A DNA stretch of 64,000 nt. Origin: Acidimicrobiia bacterium (GTDB taxonomy: Bacteria > Actinomycetota > Acidimicrobiia > Acidimicrobiales > CAIXPF01). Positions within the stretch are counted from its first letter, which is position 1, and each line of letters begins with the position of its first letter. Both the position numbers and the translations under genes were made by a program. Positions 1-10,011 of the stretch are shown piece after piece. The stretch lies in NCBI GenBank assembly GCA_947476745.1, contig CANJRG010000008.1, positions 1-64,000 of the forward strand, written 5' to 3'. The notes below the pieces were generated by a model, which ran no database searches, was not told the DNA's origin, and saw nothing but the letters and a program-made list of their open reading frames with translations.

Positions 1-729
1 CCCACCGATCAGCGCAAGGGCTACGACATCCGCAAGGTGATCGACCTGCTCGCCGACCGTGGCTCGACCTTCGAGCTCAAGGCCCGCTTCGCCCGCAACA
101 TCGTCACCACCCTGGCCCGCCTTGACGGCCGACCGGTCGGCTTCGTGGCCAACAACCCCGGACACCTCGCCGGGATACTCGACAGCAAGGCCTGCGACAA
201 GGCATCACACTTCATCGCCCTGTGCGATGCGTTCGGCCTGCCGCTGGTCTTTCTCATCGACGTGCCCGGCTTCCTCATCGGGCCCGGCGCGGAACGCACG
301 GCCCTCGGTCGGCGCAGCGCCAAGCTGATCTTCGAGCTGGGCAACGCCACCGTGCCACGGGCCGCAGTGGTCCTGCGCAAGGGGTACGGCCTGGGGTACT
401 TCGCCATGGCCGGTGGGCGCAGCTTCGGGGCCGACCTGTCGGTGGCGTGGCCCGGGGCCGAGATCTGCGCCATGAACGTCGAAGGCGCCGTCGACGTGGC
501 CTACCGCAACGACTACCTCGCTGCGCCGGACCCGCAGGCCCGGCGTGACGAGCTGATCACCGTGTTCAAGAACCAACGGGACGCGTTGCGCGGCGCCGAG
601 GCGTTCGGCATCGACGACGTCATCGACCCCCGGCACACCCGCAGGCGGCTGATCGGCACGTTCAACCGCTGCGCCCCCCGCAAGCTGACGGCGTTCCCAC
701 CCCGGTTCCGCACCATCAACCCCCTGTGA
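1..729 (+). CDS. acyl-CoA carboxylase carboxyltransferase subunit, C-terminal part (5' end outside window)
   Basis: The reading frame is open from base 1 (PTDQRKGYDIRK...) and ends at 729, so the N-terminal half lies outside the window. The visible 242 residues are the C-terminal carboxyltransferase lobe: a DVPGFLIGPGAE stretch, then RKGYGLGYFAMAGG, a VAWPGAEICAMNVEGAV segment and the usual end FGIDDVIDPRHTRR. Enzymes of this family move CO2 from biotin to an acyl-CoA such as propionyl- or methylcrotonyl-CoA. It is closely similar in these motifs to the complete gene at 27923-29542, which shows what the missing half probably looks like. Its 3' end overlaps the convergent ABC permease gene by 14 bases. 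Acyl-CoA substrate cannot be told from the sequence. Confidence 0.9.
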   Translation, partial: PTDQRKGYDIRKVIDLLADRGSTFELKARFARNIVTTLARLDGRPVGFVANNPGHLAGILDSKACDKASHFIALCDAFGLPLVFLIDVPGFLIGPGAERTALGRRSAKLIFELGNATVPRAAVVLRKGYGLGYFAMAGGRSFGADLSVAWPGAEICAMNVEGAVDVAYRNDYLAAPDPQARRDELITVFKNQRDALRGAEAFGIDDVIDPRHTRRRLIGTFNRCAPRKLTAFPPRFRTINPL

Positions 730-2326
730 GGTCACGCCGGCGGAACCCGATCATCCCCGCCGTCGTCGCCACCACCGCCACCATCGTCAACACCACGACC
801 GGCAAGGTGCGCCACGCCTGCGCGGGCAGGGCCGGGGCATGTTCGAGCGGCGAGAGGTCGCGCACCCAGCGCGGCAGCCGCAGGACCTCGGCGAAGATCC
901 CGATGACGACCACCACGGCCAGCACCGCCCAGCTCGCCATGGTCAGCCGGGGTGCACAGCCGACCAGCAGCACGGCGATACCGGCCACCACCAGCACCGA
1001 GGGCAGCAGCACCATCCCGGCCAGGGTCAGCCGGCCGACCGCGCCGGCATCCGCGCTGGCCAGGCCGTAGCCGACACCCACCCCGAGGCTCGACACCGCT
1101 ACCAACCCCGCGACGGTGGCCACGGTGACCAGCACGTGGCTGCCGAGCCACCACCAACGGCTCAACGGCGTGGCCAGCATCGACTCGGCATACCCGGCGG
1201 TCTCCTCGCTGCGGGCCCGCAGGGCGGAGGACACGGCGTAACCGCACACCAGCATCGCCAGCATCCGCAGCGCCGTGGACAGGAACAGGTCGGTCAGGTT
1301 CGAACCCGGCACCGCAGTGAGATAGTCGGCCAGTGCCGGGTTGTCCTGCAGCATCTGCTCGACCTCGTCGCCGACCGAGCCGTACACCACGGCGGTGAGG
1401 AACAACCCGACCGACCACCCCAGCCAGGCCCCGCGCTGCAGCCGGAAGGTCAACCCCAGCGTGGTCCGCGACCAGGGCCCGGCGCGCTCCCGGCCCAGGC
1501 GTTGCGGCAGCATCCCCCGGCCGAGGTCACGACGGTTCGACAGCAGCACCGCAACCAGCGCCAGGCCCACCGCGACCGCCAGCAGCCCCACCAGGGTCCA
1601 CCAGCGTTCGCCGGCGTAGGCCCGTACCCCGATACCCCACCCGAACGGCGTCGACCACGACAGCGCGGCGACGCTGATGTCGCCGAGACCCCGGACGATG
1701 AACGCCAACCCCGCCGCCGCCGAGCCCAGCCCGAGCGTGGCCCGACCGGTACCGGCCACCTGCGCCGCCACCGCGGTGGCCGACGCGTAGACGACCCCGA
1801 CGATGCCCATCGACGCGCACAGGGCCACCGTGCCGGCCACCGCGAACCCGGCGGCGACGGTCGTCAGCGCTGCGCCCACCGCCACCAGCGCATTGGCCGC
1901 GACCGCCACGGTGAGGACCGCGGCGATCGGGGCATGACGGCCGACGACGGTGGAACGGACCAGGTCGGCCCGTTCGGACTCCTCCTCGGCCCGGGTATGA
2001 CGGTTGACCAGGAAGATGCTCATCAGCCCACATGCCAGGGCCATCCACAACGACGTCTCGTTGACCAGCACGGCACCGATGCCGGGATGGTCGAGGCCGT
2101 ACCCGGGGCCGGCGAACACCACCAGTGCCGGGTTGCCCCGGACGGTGGCGCCGTACGCGGCGACGGCCTCCGGCGTGTCGTACAGGGCGCGGACCTCGGC
2201 TGCGGAGACGGCCATGAGCCCCACCAGGCCACCGATCCACAGGGTCAGCCGGACGCGATCGCGTCGCACGATCAGGCCCATCAGCCGCCCGGTTCCCGCC
2301 AGGTTGGCCGACCGGCGGCCGCTCAT
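716..2326 (-). CDS. ABC-type exporter, large permease subunit
   Basis: 536 residues, almost entirely alternating hydrophobic helices (roughly twelve), with an arginine-rich start ([10 protein letters not shown]) and a charged end (FRRRDLTGG). The size and the two-halves architecture match the large permeases of actinobacterial antibiotic-type ABC exporters, about twice the length of an ordinary ABC-2 permease. The start codon overlaps the stop of the ATPase gene (ATGA, 2323-2326), so the two are translationally coupled and form one membrane exporter. The substrate is unknown. The 3' end overlaps the convergent carboxyltransferase gene. Family assignment is from length, topology and partner. 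Confidence 0.85.
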   Translation of the reverse strand: MSGRRSANLAGTGRLMGLIVRRDRVRLTLWIGGLVGLMAVSAAEVRALYDTPEAVAAYGATVRGNPALVVFAGPGYGLDHPGIGAVLVNETSLWMALACGLMSIFLVNRHTRAEEESERADLVRSTVVGRHAPIAAVLTVAVAANALVAVGAALTTVAAGFAVAGTVALCASMGIVGVVYASATAVAAQVAGTGRATLGLGSAAAGLAFIVRGLGDISVAALSWSTPFGWGIGVRAYAGERWWTLVGLLAVAVGLALVAVLLSNRRDLGRGMLPQRLGRERAGPWSRTTLGLTFRLQRGAWLGWSVGLFLTAVVYGSVGDEVEQMLQDNPALADYLTAVPGSNLTDLFLSTALRMLAMLVCGYAVSSALRARSEETAGYAESMLATPLSRWWWLGSHVLVTVATVAGLVAVSSLGVGVGYGLASADAGAVGRLTLAGMVLLPSVLVVAGIAVLLVGCAPRLTMASWAVLAVVVVIGIFAEVLRLPRWVRDLSPLEHAPALPAQAWRTLPVVVLTMVAVVATTAGMIGFRRRDLTGG

Positions 2327-3231
2327 GTGATGACCCCGGCCTCGGCCAGCTCGTGGCCGTACTGGCGCAGGAACAGCTCCTCGAGGGTCGGTGGATGGCT
2401 CTCGAGGGAGCGGACCCCGAGCGCGGCGAGCCGGTTGATCACCTCCCCGAGCGCGGCCTGGTCGACCTCGAAGCTGATGCGGTTGGCGTCGCGCCGTACA
2501 TGGTGCACGCCGGCCAGCTCGTCGAGTGCATCCCCGTCATGGTCGAGCTCGACCGACATGGTCGTACGGGTCAACACCCGCAGCTCGCTCAGCGACCCGC
2601 TCTGCACCACCCGGCCCTGGCGGATGATCGTGACCCGGTCGCAGACCTTCTCCACCTCGCCCAGGATGTGGCTCGACAGCAGGATCGTGCGCCCCTCGTC
2701 GCGGGCGGTGGACACGCAGTCCTGGAAGACCGCCTCCATCAGCGGGTCGAGACCGGCGGTCGGTTCGTCGAGGACGAGCAGCTCGGCGTCCGATGCCAAG
2801 GCGGCCACCAGGGCCACCTTCTGACGGTTGCCCTTGGAGTAGGTCCGGGCCTTCTTACGGGGGTCGAGATCGAACCGTTCGATCAGCTCGGACCGCCGCC
2901 GGGGGTCGAGGCCACCACGCAGCGACCCGAGCAGGTCGATGATCTCCCCGCCGCTGAGGTTGGGCCACAGGTTGGTGTCGCCGGGCACGTAGGCCAGCCG
3001 GCGGTGCAGGGACACCGCATCGTTCCAGGGGTCGCCACCGAGCACCTCGGCAGTACCGCTGTCGGCCCGGACCAGGCCGAGCAGGACCCGCATGGTCACC
3101 GTCTTGCCCGAGCCGTTCGGTCCGAGGAACCCGTGGACCTCGCCGGTACGCACCTCGAGGTCCAGACCGTCGAGTGCCCGGGTCGGGCCGAAGGTCTTGA
3201 CCAGGGACCGGCAGGAGATCGCGTTCGCCAT
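2323..3231 (-). CDS. ABC exporter ATP-binding subunit
   Basis: 302 residues when started at the ATG ending at 3231 ([15 protein letters not shown]). Visible motifs: Walker A GPNGSGKT near residue 37, the [11 protein letters not shown] signature typical of antibiotic/lantibiotic-type exporters, Walker [14 protein letters not shown] and the switch [13 protein letters not shown]. It energises the permease encoded just downstream, with which it shares an ATGA overlap. An in-frame upstream ATG would add ten residues, but the hexamer TAGCGT at 3239-3244 ends seven bases before the chosen ATG, which fits a leaderless transcript and decides the start. Confidence 0.93.
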   Translation of the reverse strand: MANAISCRSLVKTFGPTRALDGLDLEVRTGEVHGFLGPNGSGKTVTMRVLLGLVRADSGTAEVLGGDPWNDAVSLHRRLAYVPGDTNLWPNLSGGEIIDLLGSLRGGLDPRRRSELIERFDLDPRKKARTYSKGNRQKVALVAALASDAELLVLDEPTAGLDPLMEAVFQDCVSTARDEGRTILLSSHILGEVEKVCDRVTIIRQGRVVQSGSLSELRVLTRTTMSVELDHDGDALDELAGVHHVRRDANRISFEVDQAALGEVINRLAALGVRSLESHPPTLEELFLRQYGHELAEAGVIT

Positions 3232-3238
3232 GGGCCTG

Positions 3239-3244
3239 ACGCTA
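3239..3244 (-). promoter_or_regulatory. -10 hexamer TAGCGT of ABC ATPase gene (leaderless)
   Basis: Reads TAGCGT on the minus strand with seven bases between it and the ATG. The spacing implies transcription starts at the start codon and supports starting at 3231. Confidence 0.6.
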
Positions 3245-3381
3245 GGGGTGCACCCCGCCACCGCCCCGCCTGGCGGGACCTTCGGCGACCGATTCCGGCC
3301 GTTGGTCCCTCGTCCGGGTCCAGCGAGGCCGACCGGGGTCGCGCCAGCCCGAGGCCGGCCGGGCGTGACCCGGTCAGCCGG

Positions 3382-4197
3382 TCAGCTGCGCAGGAATACC
3401 AGGGCCAGCTGCCTGCTGGTGGCGAGCAGCCGGCCGTCGGCCGACCACACCTCGCCCTCCTCCTGGTGCAGGCCGTCGACCACCGAGGCCGACCGCAGCA
3501 CCACGAGGCACTCGTCGGTGGGGGAAAGTCCGGGGTCGGGCCGCCGGAAGTAGACCGTCATCTCGATCGTGGTGGTGTGGGTGCGTTCGGCCAGCTCGGG
3601 GTCTGCGATGTTGGCCCGCAGCGACGGCGGCAGGTTGTCGCACATCAACGCCAGGACCGCCGCGTCGACGGGGACCGGGGGTTCGAGCCGCATCCAGCCC
3701 GCCGTCGTGCCCGCCATCGCTCCCGCCGGCGGCGCGGGCACCTCACGGCGTTGCCACCGCTTGCGGGCGTTGCCGTAGGTGTCGGCCGGATCGAGGACCG
3801 AGCAGTCCGCGGGCGGAGGCACCGAGAGCATGACGTGGTCGGACAGGTCGAACTCGTCGCCCATCGAGGCGGCCAGGGTCACCTTGGCCTGGCAGATCAC
3901 CCGGTCACCCTGGGTCATGACCGCCGACGCGAAGCACACCCGACGACCGTCCTTGTCGATAGCGGTCTCGATGCGCACTGGGCCCTGGAGGGGGCCGGAG
4001 AGGAACTGCACGGTGAGGATGCGCGGCCACAGCTCCGGCCGCCGGGAGCGGACCTGGTCCTCGACGGCGCGCAACAACAGCGCCGCCAACAACCCGCCGT
4101 TGGGACCGGTGACGATCCACCACCGGTCGGTGAGCGTCGCCTCGTACGCGTCGGGCTCGTCGAGCCGCTGCAGCGCGGTGTCGTCACGGAAGTCCAC
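3382..4197 (-). CDS. acyl-CoA thioesterase, double hotdog
   Basis: About 271 residues. The N-terminal half carries the hotdog signature of TesB-like thioesterases (WIVTGPNGGLLAALLLRAVE, then FLSGPLQGPVRIE and VCFASAVMTQGDRVICQAK), and the C-terminal half a second hotdog (TIEMTVYFRRPD, then WSADGRLLATSRQLALVFL). Such enzymes hydrolyse acyl-CoA to free acid and CoA. The frame is open further upstream but into sequence that is antisense-like and overlaps the epsilon-subunit gene; the GTG at 4195-4197, giving V-DFRDDTALQRL, is the best family-like start though it lacks a clear ribosome site. It follows the carboxylase beta and epsilon genes in the same direction, so it probably belongs to that operon. 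Confidence 0.85.
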   Translation of the reverse strand: MDFRDDTALQRLDEPDAYEATLTDRWWIVTGPNGGLLAALLLRAVEDQVRSRRPELWPRILTVQFLSGPLQGPVRIETAIDKDGRRVCFASAVMTQGDRVICQAKVTLAASMGDEFDLSDHVMLSVPPPADCSVLDPADTYGNARKRWQRREVPAPPAGAMAGTTAGWMRLEPPVPVDAAVLALMCDNLPPSLRANIADPELAERTHTTTIEMTVYFRRPDPGLSPTDECLVVLRSASVVDGLHQEEGEVWSADGRLLATSRQLALVFLRS

Positions 4198-4244
4198 CGT
4201 CGGGAACGAGGCTCGGGAGTCGGGCCGGGCCGGAACGCCGGCGC

Positions 4245-4442
4245 TCAGTACGAGGCGCCGGGCCGGTCGCGCCGAAGCGCCACCGGCTTGGACCACCAGC
4301 GGCCGGAGAACCGCCAGCGCGACTCCGGCGCGGCGACCGCAGCGGCCATGGCCACCGGCTTGGGCCACAGCCCCTCGTAGGCGGCCAGGATGGCGGCCAC
4401 CTCCTCGTCGCTGGGTTCGGGCGTGATGTCGTGCAGATCCAT
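4245..4442 (-). CDS. acyl-CoA carboxylase epsilon subunit
   Basis: 65 residues. The N-terminal segment EEVAAILAAYEGLW followed by a basic tail ending in RWWSKPVALRRDRPG is the usual form of actinobacterial carboxylase epsilon subunits, which are short, poorly conserved and encoded right after the beta subunit. The gene starts 15 bases after the stop of the beta-subunit gene. In known systems epsilon tightens the alpha-beta complex and raises activity. No biotin carboxylase (alpha) gene is in the window, so the partner must be encoded elsewhere. Confidence 0.8.
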   Translation of the reverse strand: MDLHDITPEPSDEEVAAILAAYEGLWPKPVAMAAAVAAPESRWRFSGRWWSKPVALRRDRPGASY

Positions 4443-4457
4443 CGGTTCGCTCCGGCC

Positions 4458-6008
<1,551 letters not shown>

Positions 6009-6016
6009 GAGGGAGC

Positions 6017-6022
6017 AAGCTA
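6017..6022 (-). promoter_or_regulatory. -10 hexamer TAGCTT of carboxylase beta gene (leaderless)
   Basis: TAGCTT on the minus strand ends eight bases before the ATG at 6008, consistent with transcription starting at or next to the start codon. Confidence 0.55.
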
Positions 6023-6138
6023 GTTGGCCACGGGCAGGGGTCCGAAGTCGCACCGTGATTATCCCGGCGTCCCGGCCTCGGTGCGTGCGTCGGCTGTGCC
6101 CGGGAGCAGGGCGTTCGTAGGCGATCGCCGCCGACCCC

Positions 6139-6144
6139 TACCCT
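6139..6144 (+). promoter_or_regulatory. -10 hexamer TACCCT of LOG-family gene
   Basis: TACCCT ends seven bases before the ATG at 6152. A weak GGGAG also lies in those seven bases, too close to act as a normal ribosome site, so a leaderless message is the simpler reading. Confidence 0.5.
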
Positions 6145-6151
6145 GCGGGAG

Positions 6152-6742
6152 ATGAGCGGCCTGCGCCGGGTGTGCGTCTTCTGCGGTTCGAGCACCGGAC
6201 AGGACCCGCGCTATGCCGAGGCCGCCGCGGCCATGGGCCGGGCGCTGGTCGCCGCCGACCTCGAGCTGGTCTACGGCGGAGGGGCGGTCGGGTTGATGGG
6301 CATCGTGGCCGACGCGGTGATGCAGGCCGGCGGGCGGGTGACCGGGGTGATCCCCCGGGGCCTGTTCAGGCGCGAGGTCCGCCACGAGGCCATCACCGAG
6401 CTGCACGAGACCAACTCCATGCACGAGCGCAAGGCCCTGATGTACGAGCTGTCCGACGCCTTCGTGGCGATGCCGGGCGGGATCGGCACCATGGAGGAAC
6501 TCTTCGAGACCCTCACCTGGGCCCAGATCGGGCTGCACGCCAAACCGGTCGGCGTCCTCGACGTCAACGGCTTCTACCAGCCCTTGCTCGGCTTCCTGGA
6601 GCAGATGGTGGCCAGCGGTTTCGTGAAGCAGCGCCATGTCGGCGGGATCGTGGCCGACGACGACCCGGTCCGGCTCCTCGGGACCTTGTTGTCCGCAGCG
6701 CCGTCGGGACAGGCCCCGCGTATCGACCCGGCGCAGATCTGA
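6152..6742 (+). CDS. LOG-family nucleoside 5'-monophosphate phosphoribohydrolase
   Basis: 196 residues. The LOG signature is complete: CGSSTGQDP at residues 11-19, YGGGAVGLMG at 41-50, HERK at 91-94 and PGGIGTMEELFE at 108-119, the last supplying the phosphoribose-binding loop and a catalytic Glu. The family cleaves the N-glycosidic bond of nucleotide monophosphates such as AMP or cytokinin riboside monophosphates; in bacteria the physiological role is often uncertain. Length is typical. The gene stands alone, divergent from the carboxylase operon, and is followed after 55 bases by an acyl-CoA ligase gene. Confidence 0.93.
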   Translation: MSGLRRVCVFCGSSTGQDPRYAEAAAAMGRALVAADLELVYGGGAVGLMGIVADAVMQAGGRVTGVIPRGLFRREVRHEAITELHETNSMHERKALMYELSDAFVAMPGGIGTMEELFETLTWAQIGLHAKPVGVLDVNGFYQPLLGFLEQMVASGFVKQRHVGGIVADDDPVRLLGTLLSAAPSGQAPRIDPAQI

Positions 6743-6797
6743 CCACCATCGCGGCTCTGGCGCGGCTCGACCGCTCCGTCGGTGCCACAATCGCATC

Positions 6798-8357
6798 ATG
6801 AAGCTCAACGTCGGTGAGATCCTGACCCGCCGCGCCCGGCGCGACCCCCAGGCCGAGGGCCTCGTCGACTGGGCCAGTGGGCGTCGCTTCACCTACGCGC
6901 AGTTCAACGAACGGGCCAACCGGGCCGGCAACCTCCTGGCCCGCCTCGGGATCGGCAAGGGTGACCGGGTCGGGGTCCTGGCCAAGAACGGGCCCGAGTT
7001 CATGGAGACGTTCTTCGGCTGCTCCAAGCTCGGCATCGTGGTGGTGCCGCTCAACTGGCGGCTGGTGCCCGACGAGCTGGAGTTCATCCTGGCCGACTCG
7101 GGGGCCGTGGCCCTGGTCTACGACGACGACTTCGTCGACACCGCCGCCGACCTGCACGCCCGCGGCGACGCCACCCGCCTGGCGCACTACGTGCAGATCG
7201 GCACCCGCCCGTTGCAGGGCTTCGCCCAGCGCTACGACGACCTGCTGGAAGCCGCGTCCATGGCCGAGCCGCTGATCACCGCCACCGACGAGGACCTGTT
7301 GCACATCATGTACACCTCGGGCACCACCGGGCTACCCAAGGGCGCCGTGCACACCCAGTCCTCGGGTTACTGGAGCACGGTCAACGCCGCTCTGACCTTC
7401 GATGTACGCAACGGTGACCGATACCAGGTGTGCCTGCCCATGTTCCACATCGGCGCGCTGTTCCCGGCCCAGGCCCTGGTGCATCTCGGCGCAACCATGG
7501 TGATCATGCGCGAGTTCGACCCGGTGGCCTCGTGGGAGCTGATCGAGCGCGAACGCTGCACCGGCACCCTGCTGGTGCCGGCCATGCTCACGTTCATGCT
7601 GGGCGTGTACGACCAGTGCAAGCCGGACCACTCCGCTATGCGCTGGGCGCAGAGCGGCGCCGCCCCGGTGCCGGTCACCTCGATCCAGGCCTACACCGAC
7701 CTCGGGATCCCGGTCTCGCAGCTCTACGGCCTCACCGAGAGCTACGCCGTGGGCACCTGTTCGACCGCCCAGCAGTCCATCGAACGGCCGGGCACCGCCG
7801 GGCTGCCCTACTTCCTGTCCGACTCCCGCATCGTCGACGACTCGATGGGTGACCTACCGGCTGGTACGCAGGGCGAGATCCTGCTGCGGGGCCCGATGCT
7901 GATGCAGGGCTACTGGCAGCGACCCGATGCCTCGGCGGCGGCGTTGTGGGTCGATCCTGCCGACGGGACGACCTGGCTGCGCACCGGCGACGCCGGGATG
8001 AAGGACGACGACGGGTTCCTCTACGTGCAGGACCGCATCAAGGACATGCTCATCTCGGGCGGCGAGAACATCTACCCCGCCGAGATCGAGAACGTCATCC
8101 TGGGCCACCCCGGTGTCAAGGAGGTGGCGGTCATCGGCATCCCGTCGGACAAGTGGGGGGAGTCCCCCCTCGCCGTGGTGGTCCGGGCCGACGACGGGCT
8201 GTCCGACACCGAGGTGATGGAGTTCTGCTCGGGCAAGCTCGGCCGCTTCAAGCTGCCCAAGGCCGTGGTGTTCACCGAGCAGATCCCCCGCAACCCCTCG
8301 GGCAAGGTGCTCAAGCGGGTCCTGCGTGACCAGTTCCCGCTGACCGCGCCCGAATGA
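6798..8357 (+). CDS. class I AMP-forming acyl-CoA ligase
   Basis: 519 residues starting MKLNVGEIL. The P-loop YTSGTTGLPKGAVH is at about 172-185, the A5 motif YGLTES near 308, the hinge region WLRTGDAGMKDDDGFLYVQD and LISGGENIYPAEIEN near 420-440, and the catalytic lysine in NPSGKVLKR near the C terminus. It adenylates a carboxylic acid and transfers it to CoA; overall style resembles fatty- or aromatic-acid CoA ligases, but the acid is not predictable. The hexamer CACAAT (6786-6791) ends six bases before the ATG, suggesting its own leaderless promoter. Confidence 0.95.
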   Translation: MKLNVGEILTRRARRDPQAEGLVDWASGRRFTYAQFNERANRAGNLLARLGIGKGDRVGVLAKNGPEFMETFFGCSKLGIVVVPLNWRLVPDELEFILADSGAVALVYDDDFVDTAADLHARGDATRLAHYVQIGTRPLQGFAQRYDDLLEAASMAEPLITATDEDLLHIMYTSGTTGLPKGAVHTQSSGYWSTVNAALTFDVRNGDRYQVCLPMFHIGALFPAQALVHLGATMVIMREFDPVASWELIERERCTGTLLVPAMLTFMLGVYDQCKPDHSAMRWAQSGAAPVPVTSIQAYTDLGIPVSQLYGLTESYAVGTCSTAQQSIERPGTAGLPYFLSDSRIVDDSMGDLPAGTQGEILLRGPMLMQGYWQRPDASAAALWVDPADGTTWLRTGDAGMKDDDGFLYVQDRIKDMLISGGENIYPAEIENVILGHPGVKEVAVIGIPSDKWGESPLAVVVRADDGLSDTEVMEFCSGKLGRFKLPKAVVFTEQIPRNPSGKVLKRVLRDQFPLTAPE

Positions 8358-8360
8358 CCC

Positions 8361-8398
8361 GACGGGCACCGGCCCGGCGATCGTGATCCCGGCCCGTC
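8361..8398 (+). terminator. possible terminator hairpin after the acyl-CoA ligase
   Basis: GACGGGC at 8361-8367 pairs with GCCCGTC at 8392-8398, with further GC pairing inside, just after the stop at 8357. It is followed only by TTC, not a U-run, so termination is likely but not certain. Confidence 0.4.
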
Positions 8399-8516
8399 TT
8401 CAGGGTTCGCTCATGACCAGGGCGATTCGCTGGCCTACGATGGGGCATCGCCTTCGCTTCCGGACGCCCGGACTCCGCTGCAACGTGCCCTGCGTTGAGC
8501 GGGCGAGGCGTGAACC

Positions 8517-8522
8517 AGGAGG
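8517..8522 (+). promoter_or_regulatory. strong ribosome-binding site AGGAGG that sets a GTG start
   Basis: AGGAGG lies seven bases before the GTG at 8530. It shows that the gene starts at this GTG and not at the in-frame upstream start at 8383. A TACGAT hexamer near 8440 is a candidate promoter, giving a leader of about 80 bases. Confidence 0.75.
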
Positions 8523-8529
8523 ATCCCCC

Positions 8530-8865
8530 GTGGCAGCCACCCACAAACTGCTCGTGTTCACCAACCCCCGCGATGGGATGGAGGACGAATACAACGACTG
8601 GTACAACAACGTGCACCTCAACGAGGTGTGCCAGTTGCCCAGCGTGACCTCGGCCCAGCGCTTCGAGCTGAACGCATCGCTGCCGAACGCTCCCGAGCTG
8701 ACCTGGCGCTATCTCGCGATCTACGAGCTCGAGAACGACGACGCCTCCGCCATCCTCGACGAGCTTGCCAAGGGTGCACCCACGATGCAGATGAGCGCCG
8801 CCATCAACCGCAAGACCGCCGCCGGCTGGGTGTTCTCGCCCATCAGCGACGTCGTCACCGGCTGA
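8530..8865 (+). CDS. small dimeric alpha/beta-barrel protein, DUF4286-like
   Basis: 111 residues beginning VAATHKLLVFTNPRDG. The pattern of a short beta strand, then EDEYNDWYNNVHLNEVCQLP and a second half with RYLAIYELENDDA, is typical of ferredoxin-like (ABM/EthD-type) dimeric barrels common in actinobacteria and often annotated DUF4286. The role is unknown; many relatives sit beside CoA-ester or steroid catabolism genes, and here an acyl-CoA ligase lies upstream. A textbook AGGAGG precedes the GTG start. Confidence is high that it is a gene, moderate for the family. Confidence 0.8.
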   Translation: MAATHKLLVFTNPRDGMEDEYNDWYNNVHLNEVCQLPSVTSAQRFELNASLPNAPELTWRYLAIYELENDDASAILDELAKGAPTMQMSAAINRKTAAGWVFSPISDVVTG

Positions 8866-8910
8866 CCGGATGGCCCGCGACACGGCGACCACCGTCGTCG
8901 AGGTCGCGGG

Positions 8911-9399
8911 CCGCCCCTCTACGTCCGGCTATAGCGCCGCTACGACGCCTACCAGGTGCGCGCCGCTGCGGTGGCGCTGGCCCGCGAGCTCGAACGGCGG
9001 CGACCCGACCTGCTCACCGCGGCGTGGTGGAAGGAGGAGCGGGGCAACCGGGTCTTCGTCGACTACAACCAGAACGCGCCGCACAAGACGGTGTTCGGCC
9101 CCTGGGCGGTACGGGCCCGGGTCGGGGGCCAGGTGTCGACCCCGCTGGGGTGGGACGAGGTCCCCACCGTCGTCCCCGACGAGTTCACCTTGGCGACCGT
9201 ACCGGGCCGTCTGGTCGCCCTGGGCGACCCATGGGCGGCGATGCACGCCGCGCCCCAATCACTGGAGCCGTTGCTCGAGTGGTCGGCACGCGACCTCGCC
9301 GCCGGCCTGCAGGATGCGCCCTGGCCCCCGGTGTACCCCAAGCAACCGAACGAACCGTTGCGCGTCGCGCCCAGCCGGGCCCGCAAGCCCGACCGGTGA
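8911..9399 (+). pseudogene. remnant of LigD-type DNA polymerase (primase-polymerase) domain
   Basis: In frame 1 the sequence reads PPLYVRL, then a TAG stop at 8932-8934, then RRYDAYQVRAAAVALARELERRRPD and on through DYNQNAPHKTVFGPWAVRAR, VSTPLGWDEV and TLATVPGRLV to a natural end KPDR. These are conserved blocks of the polymerase domain of non-homologous end joining ligase D. About the first 200 residues, with the catalytic acidic residues, are absent and the remainder has an internal stop, so the gene is dead or reduced. The only in-frame start after the stop is a GTG at 8956. It directly follows the DUF4286-like gene. Confidence 0.8.
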
Positions 9400-9428
9400 G
9401 CGCGTACCGCGTCGACTGACCGGCCGAC

Positions 9429-9670
9429 TCAGGCCGGAGCCGGGGCCGACAGCCGCCGGGTGCCCTGGACCGCCGGCTTGGTGGGGTCCGTGGCGAAACG
9501 CGCCGGGGCCAGGTCGGTGTCGGCCTTGAAGCTGAACCCGACGATGGCCCGATCGAGCTGAATACCGCCCCGCATGCCCAGCGCGTGGGGATCGGGCAAC
9601 TGCAACGACGGGGTCCCCCGGTCCGGATAGTGACCGGCGAAGAAGGACAGGTACGGCGGGATCGACGGGT
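9429..9670 (-). other. unrecognised C-terminal coding remnant
   Basis: Minus-strand reading frame that gives a protein-like end: IPPYLSFFAGHYPDRGTP, then LQLPDPHALGMRGG, LDRAIVGFSFKADTDLAP and a stop at 9429. It has the composition of a real coding sequence but no start of its own; the luciferase-like remnant upstream runs into it in a different frame. I do not recognise the family. It is best read as the tail of a second gene, fused by deletion to the remnant at 9671-9949. Confidence 0.4.
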
Positions 9671-9949
9671 GCGGCGCCGGCACTCCTGCACCCGCTCCTC
9701 CTGCGCCTTGAAGGTGGTGAAGTTCACGCCGAGGGCACCCATGCCGCGGACGGCGGCATCCATCTCGGTGCCGGGGGTGGACACCGCCATCCACATCTGC
9801 GGGATGGCGTGCACGAACTCGTCCCAGGAGTTCTTGGTGGTGTCGGGGTTGGCCCGGACCTGCTCCAGCGCATTGAGGTACACCTGCCGTTCCGACTCCG
9901 CCGTCCACGGCCTCGGCACCGACAGTTCGTAGAAGACCCCGAACCGCAT
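9671..9949 (-). pseudogene. luciferase-like (LLM class) monooxygenase remnant with two internal deletions
   Basis: Starts with the family's usual MRFGVFYELSVPRPWTAE and keeps one frame for 93 codons, but pieces that are far apart in the intact family are joined: residues 1-31 (N-terminal strand and helix), then DTTKNSWDEFVHAIPQMW from the middle, then VSTPGTEMDAAVRGMGALG and EERVQECRRR from the C-terminal third. I estimate that about 90 and about 35 residues are missing at the two joints, both without loss of frame. The substrate-binding and flavin-binding barrel cannot form, so this is a pseudogene. Confidence 0.7.
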
Positions 9950-10011
9950 GGACTCCCGCTTCGGACCGCCCGCGGCCCTCGCTCGCGACTGGTGGCGGCG
10001 ACCTAGCCCGG

